Assembly: GCA_964405335.1 (NCBI GenBank)
Contig: CAYONP010000132.1
Location: forward strand, 1 to 12,780
Source of the DNA: CAYONP01 sp964405335
GTDB lineage: Bacteria > Armatimonadota > UBA10988
Length of the DNA: 12,780 bases
Reading direction: 5' to 3'
Position 1 is the first letter of the stretch; every line of letters begins with the position of its first letter. Of this stretch, positions 1 through 8,000 are shown piece after piece. The notes beneath the pieces were generated by a model. That model worked only from the letters and a program-made list of their open reading frames with translations. It had not been told where the DNA came from and ran no database searches. A program made the translations under genes and the position numbers.

Positions 1-1
1 G

Positions 2-298
2 CCGATGGCGACCTATCTCGAGCTCTGGCTGCCGGCCGACGCGCTGTCCACGCCGGCGGCGCTGCGCTATCAGCGCCTGGACACCGAGATCGGGCGCTCG
101 GCGGTGCGCGAGGTCGAGTTCGACGGCTGGCGCGCCCACCTGCCGACCGGCCTGCGCGAGACGCAGCGGACCGAATGGGGCGAACCCCGCCGCGAGCTGC
201 CCGAGCAGACGGTGGTTTACAGCAAGTTGGCCACGGCCGCCGCCGCCGACGCGGCGGGCGGGCTGAGCCTCAGCCGGCCGATCGAGCCGCTCCGGTGA
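2..298 (+). CDS. Unrecognised protein, C-terminal part (5' end outside the window)
   Basis: The reading frame is open from the left edge to a TGA at 296-298, so this is most likely the last 98 codons of a longer gene. An ATG at 5 exists, but no ribosome binding site can be judged because upstream sequence is missing. The visible part reads like a soluble or exported beta-rich domain. It contains a leucine- and proline-rich start (YLELWLPADAL), a segment with alternating hydrophobic and charged residues (REVEFDGWRAHLP) and an alanine-rich, weakly structured tail. I see no transmembrane segment, cysteine pair or catalytic motif. It is the only plus-strand gene and converges on the minus-strand operon with only nine bases between the two stop codons. 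Function unknown; confidence is in the coding call only. Confidence 0.6.
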   Translation, partial: PMATYLELWLPADALSTPAALRYQRLDTEIGRSAVREVEFDGWRAHLPTGLRETQRTEWGEPRRELPEQTVVYSKLATAAAADAAGGLSLSRPIEPLR

Positions 299-302
299 GC
301 GG
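287..302. terminator. Possible bidirectional hairpin between convergent genes
   Basis: A perfect 6-base-pair inverted repeat, CCGCTC (287-292) and GAGCGG (297-302), with a 4-base loop, lies over the stop codon of the plus-strand gene and a few bases beyond the stop of the minus-strand operon. This is where a shared terminator would be expected. No run of T follows on either strand, so it is not a canonical intrinsic terminator. In DNA this GC-rich, a 6-base stem also arises by chance. Confidence 0.3.
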
Positions 303-307
303 TCCGG

Positions 308-646
308 CTACTCCGGCGGCGGCAGGTCGCCGAACAGGCGCTCCATGCGCTCGGACTCGTCGACCTCGAAGACCGCGAACCAGAGGTCGAGCAGCGTGAC
401 CCAGAGCTGCTGCCGAGCCGATTCGCTGTCACACTCCAGGGAGTCGACCAGGAACCGCTTGACCACCCCCTCGGGCGTGTCGAGCGGCCCGCCGCCGAGG
501 TCGTACCGGCCGTCGGCATCGACGGTATCGAAGGTGGCGTAGTACCGCGCGGTGAACGCGCGCACGCCGTCGGGGGTGAGGTTCTCCAGCCGACGGCCAA
601 AGGCCTGGTAGACCTGTGCTCTGAACTCGTCGGCGTTCACACTCAC
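308..646 (-). CDS. Small unknown protein coupled to hpf
   Basis: This is a 112-residue acidic, apparently cytoplasmic protein that I do not recognise. It looks mainly helical, with an N-terminal amphipathic stretch (ADEFRAQVYQAFGRRLENL), a central segment FTARYYATFDTVDADGRYDL, and a C-terminal helix rich in Trp, Leu and Phe (QQLWVTLLDLWFAVFEVDE). There is no signal peptide, membrane segment or metal-binding cysteine. The GTG at 644-646 overlaps the hpf stop in a GTGA arrangement. A second in-frame GTG at 638-640 has GGAG five bases upstream and could be the true start, giving a product two residues shorter. Either start implies translational coupling to hpf, so a ribosome- or stress-related role is possible, but that is inferred from position only. 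It is the last gene of the minus-strand operon. Confidence 0.7.
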   Translation of the reverse strand: MSVNADEFRAQVYQAFGRRLENLTPDGVRAFTARYYATFDTVDADGRYDLGGGPLDTPEGVVKRFLVDSLECDSESARQQLWVTLLDLWFAVFEVDESERMERLFGDLPPPE

Positions 647-1188
647 TCCGGCTGGATCAGCCCGTAGTCACCCGAGCGACGGCGGTAGACGACGTTCAGC
701 TCCTCGCTCTCGGCGTCCTTGAAGACGTAGAAATCGTGGCCCAGCAGGTCCATCTGCAGCGCCGCCTCCTCGGGCGACATGGGCTTGACCGAAATGCGCT
801 TCACCCGCACCACCCGCGGCGTGTCGTACTCCTCGTCGGGCTGGTCGATCTCGACTTCGAGCAGCGGTGGCGCCTCGCGGTGCTCGGGCACACGGCTGCG
901 GCTGACCAGCCGACCCTTGTGCCGGTGCAGTTGCCGTTCGAGCTTGTCCAGCGCCGAGTCGACCGCCGTGCCGAGGTCGTTGCTGCGCTCCTCGGCGCGC
1001 AGGATCTGATGCTTGACGTGCAGCGTGATTTCGCCGGTGAACCAGCTCCGCTGCTGGGTCACCACGACATGTGCCGCCTCGACGAAACGGTAGCGGTCGG
1101 CCAGTTGGTCGAGCCGCGCGTCAACCTGCTCGGCCACCGCCGCCGGCAGTTCGAACTCCAGATGCTTCGCCTCGATTGTCGTGCGCAT
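643..1188 (-). CDS. hpf: Ribosome hibernation promoting factor, long form
   Basis: The 181-residue product has the two-domain layout of long HPF. The N-terminal beta-alpha-beta domain (about 1-100) of the HPF/YfiA family binds the 30S decoding channel. A linker (about 100-125) leads to the C-terminal dimerisation domain (about 126-181) with the hallmark segments VKRISVKPMSPEEAALQM, GHDFYVFKDAESEELNVVYRR and DYGLIQP. In this family the C-terminal domain dimerises to pair two 70S ribosomes into inactive 100S particles in slow growth or stress. The ATG at 1186-1188 has a very strong ribosome binding site (TAGGAGG at 1194-1200) whose first three bases are the stop codon of ispDF, which fixes the start. 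Length and C-terminal motif make the call secure. It lies between ispDF and a small unknown gene in the operon headed by radA. Confidence 0.96.
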   Translation of the reverse strand: MRTTIEAKHLEFELPAAVAEQVDARLDQLADRYRFVEAAHVVVTQQRSWFTGEITLHVKHQILRAEERSNDLGTAVDSALDKLERQLHRHKGRLVSRSRVPEHREAPPLLEVEIDQPDEEYDTPRVVRVKRISVKPMSPEEAALQMDLLGHDFYVFKDAESEELNVVYRRRSGDYGLIQPE

Positions 1189-1193
1189 GTCGT

Positions 1194-1200
1194 CCTCCTA
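1194..1200 (-). promoter_or_regulatory. Strong ribosome binding site of hpf merged with the ispDF stop codon
   Basis: On the minus strand the sequence reads TAGGAGG, five bases before the hpf ATG. TAG is the ispDF stop, so ribosomes finishing ispDF arrive on the hpf Shine-Dalgarno. This is the best ribosome binding site in the radA-hpf operon and suggests hpf is made at a higher level than its operon partners. Confidence 0.7.
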
Positions 1201-2354
1201 CGCCGGCACCAGCAGGGCCACGGCGTGCACCGCGATGCCCAGCCCGGCGCCCAGGTCGTCCAACTCCTCGTGCGTCGTCGCCTTGACCGATACGCGTGCC
1301 GAATCAACCTCCATGACCGCCGCGATGGCTTCACGCATCGACGCGATGTGCGGCGCGAGTCTCGGCCGCTGCGCGATCACCGTCGCGTCGAGATTGCCCA
1401 ACGTGTATCCCGCCTCGCGTGCCAGTCGCCAACATTGCCGCAACAACTCGCGGCTGTCGGCTCCGGCGTAGGCCGGGTCCGTGTCTGGGAAGTGAGCGCC
1501 GATGTCGCCCGCGCCCAGCGCCCCGAGCACCGCGTCGCAGATGGCGTGGAGCAGGGCGTCGGCGTCGGAGTGGCCGAGCAGGCCCAGCTCGTGCGGCACC
1601 TGGACCCCGCCGAGCCAGAGCACGCGGCCCGGCGCCAGGCGGTGGACGTCGAACCCGTAACCGATGCGAGGCGAGCGCGGGCGCAGCAGTTGCTCGGCCA
1701 AGGCGAGATCCTCCGGATGAGTGACCTTCAGGTTGCGCCGGCTGCCCTCGACGATGTACACCGGGTGCCCCGCCGCCTCGACCAGGCCGGCCTCGTCGGT
1801 GCCCTCGAACCCGGTCACCGCGGCGCGGGCAAAGGCCTCGACGAGCAGCTCGCGGCGGAAGCACTGCGGGGTCTGCATCGCCCACAGCCCGGCGCGGTCG
1901 ACCGTCTCGACGGCCCGACCGTCGGCCACGCGCTTGAGCGTGTCGGACACCGGCACGGCCACCACGCCGCTGCCGTGCTCGCCGGCGCTGGCCAGCGCCG
2001 CGGCGAACTGCGCCGGCTCGGCCAGCGGCCGTGCGGCGTCGTGCACGGCAACGAGGTCGATATCGGGTTCGACCGCATGCAATCCGCGGGCGACCGACGC
2101 CTGCCGCGTCGGCCCGCCATCGGCGAAGGCGGCCGCAATCCCGGCGCGGTCGGCCAGGGCGGCCATGGTCGGCCGCTCGTCGGGCTGGGTAACCAGGACG
2201 ACCTGATCGAACGCCACGGCGGCGATGACGCGCAGGGTGTGGAGCAGGATCGGTTCGCCGGCGAGCAGTTCGAGCAGCTTGTTGCCGCCGGCGCCGAGAC
2301 GGCTGCCGCTGCCGGCGGCCGGAACCACCGCGGCGCGGCTGAGCGCTGTCGGTG

Positions 2355-2358
<4 letters not shown>
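1198..2358 (-). CDS. ispDF: Bifunctional IspD/IspF of the MEP isoprenoid pathway
   Basis: This fused cytoplasmic enzyme catalyses two non-consecutive steps of the MEP route to IPP and DMAPP. Residues about 7-226 form IspD, MEP cytidylyltransferase: the CTP loop AAGSGSRLG with Arg20 and Lys27, GGPTRQASVARGL, the metal-binding segment VHDAARPL (105-112) and the C-terminal region KVTHPEDL. Residues about 231-386 form IspF, MEcPP synthase: RIGYGFDVHRL supplies zinc ligands Asp237 and His239, GHSDADALLHAICDA supplies His271 and the flexible-loop His263, then FPDTDP and KATTHEELD. Both active sites look intact, and 386 residues is normal for the fusion. The start is GTG, overlapping the stop of the PIN-TRAM gene by four bases (GTGA). 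No good Shine-Dalgarno is visible, so translation probably depends on coupling. Fused IspDF is best known in Alphaproteobacteria and Campylobacterota but occurs elsewhere. Confidence 0.97.
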
Positions 2359-3578
<1,220 letters not shown>

Positions 3579-3582
3579 CGCC

Positions 3583-4944
3583 CTACGTACGCTCCGCGAC
3601 CGGCTCCTGCGCGATGATCAGCGCCTGGCGCAAGGTCGCCGCCAGCTCGAGCCGCAAACTGGCCGGCACGCCGTCGTCGTTCCCGGCGGCCGGCGCCAAG
3701 CAGCGACCGAATCCGTGTCGCGCAATCTCCTCCAGGCGACGCTGCCGCTGGCTCACCGGCCGCAGCTCACCCGTCAGACCCACCTCACCAATCACTGCGC
3801 AACCGGCCGGCAGCGCCACGTCTCCTAGGCTCGACGCCACCGCCAGGGCCACCGCCAGGTCGACTCCCGGCTCGACCACCCGCAGGCCGCCGGGCAGATT
3901 GACGTAGACATCATACTGCCCCAGCCGGATCCCGCAACGTTGCTCGAGCACCGCCAGCACCAGGTGCAGCCGCGCCAGCTCCACGCCGTTGGCCACCCGC
4001 CGCGGCGCGGCGAACGGGCTCGGCGCGCAGAGCGCCTCGACCTCGACCAGCAGCGGCCGGGTGCCCTCGAGCACACAGGCCGTCGCCGTGCCCGAGACCG
4101 GCTCGCCGCGCTCGGCCAGCAGCCAGGCCGTTGGATCGGCCACCGGTCGCAGGCCGGTGTCGCCCATCTCGAACAGCCCGACCTCATTGGTTGAGCCGAA
4201 GCGGTTCTTCACCGCTCGTAGCACCTTCAACGCGCCGCTGGTTTCGCCTTCAAACATCAGCACCGCGTCGACGATGTGCTCGGTCGCCTTCGGGCCGGCG
4301 AGCTGGCCCTCCTTGGTCACGTGCCCGACCAGCACCACCGCCGTGCCGCTCGACTTCGCCACCTCGGTCAGCCGGGTCGCGGCCTCGCGCACCTGGCTCA
4401 GCGTGCCGGGCGCCGACTCACTCGCCGCCGAGCGGACAGTCTGAATGGAATCGACGACCAGCACCGCCGGCCGGTTCTCTCGGACCAGATCCTCAAGCCG
4501 CTCGAGCTCACCCGTGGCCGCGACCTCGAGCGCCGTCGCGCCGAGCCCGAGCCGCTCGGCGCGCAGCGCCAACTGCTGCGGCGACTCCTCGCCCGAGACA
4601 TAAATCACTGTCGCCCCGCGCGTCAGCAGTGCGTGGGATGCCTGTAACAGCAGCGTCGACTTGCCGACCCCCGGCTCGCCGCCGACCAGCACCACCGAGC
4701 CCGGCACTAGCCCGCCGCCGAGCACGCGGTCGAGCTCGCCGATGCCGGTCGACAGCCGCGGCGAGTCGGCCAGCGACACGTCGCGCAGGCGGCGCAGTAC
4801 CGGCGCCTCGCCGGTCCGCCGCGGTGGCGGCGCCGCCTCGGCGGTCATGGTCTGATACTCGCCGCACTCGGGGCAGCGGCCGACCCAACGCATGGTCTGG
4901 TGGCCACAGCCCGAGCAGCGGTACCCCGGCTTGGTCTTCAGCAC
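3583..4944 (-). CDS. radA: DNA repair and recombination protein RadA (Sms)
   Basis: The 453-residue product has every part of RadA. An N-terminal zinc finger uses Cys10, Cys13, Cys24 and Cys27 (CSGCG, CPECG). A RecA-like ATPase follows with Walker A GEPGVGKST (Lys95), Walker B VLVVD (Asp165) and the RadA-specific motif KNRFG (246-250). The C-terminal Lon-protease-like domain (about 310-440) has no peptidase activity in this family. RadA is a hexameric DNA translocase that assists strand exchange and branch migration in recombinational repair. The start is a GTG at 4942-4944 with GGGAG about seven bases upstream; it puts the zinc finger at the usual distance from the N-terminus. It is the first gene of the left-hand operon, after a 100-base gap. 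In Bacillus, radA also precedes disA, yacL, ispD and ispF; disA is missing here. Confidence 0.97.
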   Translation of the reverse strand: MLKTKPGYRCSGCGHQTMRWVGRCPECGEYQTMTAEAAPPPRRTGEAPVLRRLRDVSLADSPRLSTGIGELDRVLGGGLVPGSVVLVGGEPGVGKSTLLLQASHALLTRGATVIYVSGEESPQQLALRAERLGLGATALEVAATGELERLEDLVRENRPAVLVVDSIQTVRSAASESAPGTLSQVREAATRLTEVAKSSGTAVVLVGHVTKEGQLAGPKATEHIVDAVLMFEGETSGALKVLRAVKNRFGSTNEVGLFEMGDTGLRPVADPTAWLLAERGEPVSGTATACVLEGTRPLLVEVEALCAPSPFAAPRRVANGVELARLHLVLAVLEQRCGIRLGQYDVYVNLPGGLRVVEPGVDLAVALAVASSLGDVALPAGCAVIGEVGLTGELRPVSQRQRRLEEIARHGFGRCLAPAAGNDDGVPASLRLELAATLRQALIIAQEPVAERT

Positions 4945-5044
4945 CCCGGCGCTCCCATGTGGACGCGCCCGACACGCGCCGCGCGAGTCAGGTTACCGAC
5001 AGGTTATGCCCGCCCGGTCGGTTGCCAAACCTCGAACCGCTGCG
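4945..5044 (-). promoter_or_regulatory. Intergenic region, likely promoter of the radA operon
   Basis: This 100-base gap is the largest between genes in the window and the only non-coding space upstream of radA. On the plus strand it contains two copies of CAGGTTA, at 4989-4995 and 5000-5006, eleven bases apart (one helical turn), which could be a protein-binding site. On the minus strand there is a weak -35-like TTGGCA near 5028-5023 and a poor AT-containing -10 candidate in ATAACCT, but the spacing and match are not convincing. A 5-base stem (5019-5023 with 5035-5039) follows the stop of the S55 gene and is too weak to call a terminator. Confidence 0.35.
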
Positions 5045-8000
5045 TCATCCGCCGCCCGCCGTGTCGAAGGTCCAGCTCAGGTTGGCCGTGTTGCCCGCGG
5101 CGTCACGCACGCGGAGCGCGAAGACGACCGGACCGTCGGCGGTGTCGATCGCCGGCAGCCGAACCGTCTCGACCGGCGAGTCGAAGATGCCGTCGAGCGG
5201 CAGCAGCGCGACCCACTTGCCGTCGTCAAGCCGATACTCGGCGCTCGACAGCCAGCTCCCGGCATCGCGCAGAACCAGCTCGGTGACCGGTGGCACCGGC
5301 TCCTCGACCGGCGCCGGCTCGGCCGCCGGCGCGCTGTTGTCAATCCGCACCACGCCGCTGATCACCTCCGCCTCACGCGGATCGTCGGGGTTGCGCACCG
5401 CGTCGCTAGCGGTAATCCGCAGGCGGTACAGACCATCCGCCACACCCGTGGTGTCCCAGGTTACCGAAGTCTCCTCCAGCGGCTCGGTCTCGGCCACCTC
5501 GACCGCCTCGTCACCCGCCGCCTTGGGCTGCTCCTCCGTCTCGGCCGGCTCCTCCTCGTCGGGCGCCGGCTGCTCGGCCGGCTCCTCATCGGCCGCCGGC
5601 GACTCCTCGCCGCTCGCCTCGTCCTCGTCGGCGGCCGGGCGGATCTCCTGCCAGTCGTCGCTGCCCAGCGGCGCGAAGTGGGCCCGATAGGTCAGTTTGT
5701 CGTCGTCGGGGTCCTCCGCCTCCCACTCGAGCTCAAGGTCCTCGCGGGCCAGTGCACCGTCGGTCGGCGCCTTGAGCGTCACCGTCGGCGCGCGGTTGAT
5801 GGTGCGATAGAACAGGCTCACCCGGTCCAACGCGCAGACGTCGCCAGCCTGGCCGAAGAAGCTGGCGCGGAACTGCACGTAGCGCGCCGGCGGCGAGGTG
5901 ACCGGCTGGCCCTCGTGTTCGACCATGCCGGTCGACCACTCGCTCCAGGCCGCGTCGGGCGTGGTGCTGTTGCCGCTCCGCGTCTCGATCGCCACCACGG
6001 CGTTGTTGGTCGAGTCGTAGCCCCACCGGGCGACGCCCCAGCGCGCGGCGACGCCGGCGTCGTGCACCGGCGAGAGGTAGTAGCCACGTTCGCTGCCGCT
6101 CAGGTCGAGCGCCAGCACCTCGCCGGTCACGGCCACCGAGCAGATCAGCCGCGCCGGATCGGCCGACAGACCGAGCAGCAACGGCTCCTCGGTGCGGTAG
6201 ACCTCGGCCCGCTGCGCATCGCCGTTGAAGCGCAGGATGCGCCCGGGCGAGCCGGCGGCGGCATAGACCAGGTCGCCCGCCGGCGCCAGGGCATAGATGT
6301 TGCCACCGTCGCCGGAAAGCAACTCGGCCACGTTGCCGTCGCGGTCGAGACGGTAGACCTGCCCGCTGCCGGCGGTGCCGACGTAGAGGTGTCGCGCCGT
6401 CGCGGCGAGGCTCAGCACGCCGGCGTCCTCGGCCTGGAAGACCGACTGCGCGACGCCGTCGGCGATGCGGTAGACCCGGCCGGTGGGATAGGCCCCGACA
6501 TAGACGCCGCCCTCGGGCGCGGCGCAGAGGGCCAGCAGGTGCCGGTCACGGCTCTCGAAGACGAGCGTGGCGGTGCCGTTCGCATCGACTCGGTAGAGCC
6601 GCCCGCGGTTGCCCGTCGCGGCGTAGACGCCACCGGCGCCGTCGGGCACCATCGCCCAGATGTAGGGCTCGGGCAACTGCGCCAGTTGCGTCGCCTGCTC
6701 GCCGGTGACCCGCCAGAGCGTGCCGGAGGGCGCGGTGGCGGCCAGCGCGGTGGCTCCGTCCAGCGCGCACAGCGCGGTTACACCGGCGTCTTCGGCGGCC
6801 AGCAACTCGGTCGGCTCGCCGCCGGGGGCGACGCGGTGCAGCGTGGCCCGCTCGCCCCAGCCGCCGACCAGCACGCTGCCGTCAGCGCGCGGCAGCACCG
6901 CCCAGGCGCGGTCGGTCTCGGGCCGGCCCAGCTCGGCCCGGCGCGGCGCCATGGCCACCTTGCCGTCCTCGCTGAGGTAAGTGCCGTCGAACCGCCCGGC
7001 GCCGAACGCCTCGGCATCGGCCACGGTCCAGACAGAGACGGGGCGGGCCAGCGGCTCACCATCGCCGGTCTCGGGCGCGGCGCCGGTCGGCGGGCCGCCG
7101 ACGCCCAGGTTGCCCCGCTCGACATCGCGCAGCTCGCGCCAACTCGGCATCGCCGGCGGCGAATCGAGGTCGAGATCACCGGTGATGTCAGGCGGCTCAT
7201 CGGCCGGCGGCTCATCGGCCGGCGGCTCTTCCGCCGGCGGCGCGGCGCGCCGGCGCCAGGCATCGGGCGCCATCGGCGTGCCGGCGCGTAGCCGGCGCAG
7301 CCCGGCCTGCTGCACCGCCGCCACCGGCGCCGCCGCCCAGGCAATCCGTTCGAGGAAGCGGGCGTTGCGGGCCTCGGCCGCCGGCTGCCCGGCACTCACC
7401 GCGGCGGCCAGGCGGGGCATCCGCTCGAGCCCGGCCAGCGAGCTCAGGCCAAGCGGCATGCCGCCGCCGAGGCCGACCTCGAGCCCGCCGCGCTGCGGCA
7501 CCAGGTTGCCGAGCGAGACATCGCCGCCTTCGCCCTGCTCGCCCTCGGGTCCCACCACCTCGACCACGACCACGCCGATGCCGCTCACCGGCCGGCCGAA
7601 CTCATCGACCTGCTCGACCACGTCGGGCGTGCTGTTCAAGCCCTCGGCGGTGGTGGTCAACAGCGCTTCGGCCATCGGCGCGGGCAGGTCGCGCAGCTTG
7701 TGGCCGTTGAACTCAAGCCCGGCTGAGGCGAGCATCAGCTCACAGTAGATGGCGTCGCTGCGCCCGTCGGTGCCGAGCCACTCGATCAGGCTGGCCATGT
7801 CGGTCGGTTCGGGCGCGGGGTTGATCCGCGGCCGCAACGCGAAACCGTCGCCGCCGCCGATGAGAATGATGCCCAGCGGCCCGAGCGGCGCATTGCCGGG
7901 CACCTCGACCTGGATCGTCCGCGACTCGGACTCGCCGCCGAACGGCTTGAGGTCGCAGACCACCTCGAGCGTCTCGCCCGGCTTGACCTTCGTCTGCGTC

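Noticed and set aside
5019..5039. Possible terminator after the S55 gene (CGGTT...AACCG)
   Set aside because: Only a 5-base stem with an 11-base loop and no T run; not above background in this composition.
4131..5690. Plus-strand open frame of 519 codons across radA and the intergenic gap
   Set aside because: Its product is mostly Arg, Pro, Ser and Ala. It spans the radA start, the gap and the end of the S55 gene, so it is a GC-driven shadow.
4892..7291. Long plus-strand open frame of 799 codons opposite the S55 fusion gene
   Set aside because: Its product is a low-complexity mix of Arg, Gly, Ala, Val, Leu and His without domains, and it lies antisense to a gene with clear domains. Such frames are expected opposite GC-rich genes.
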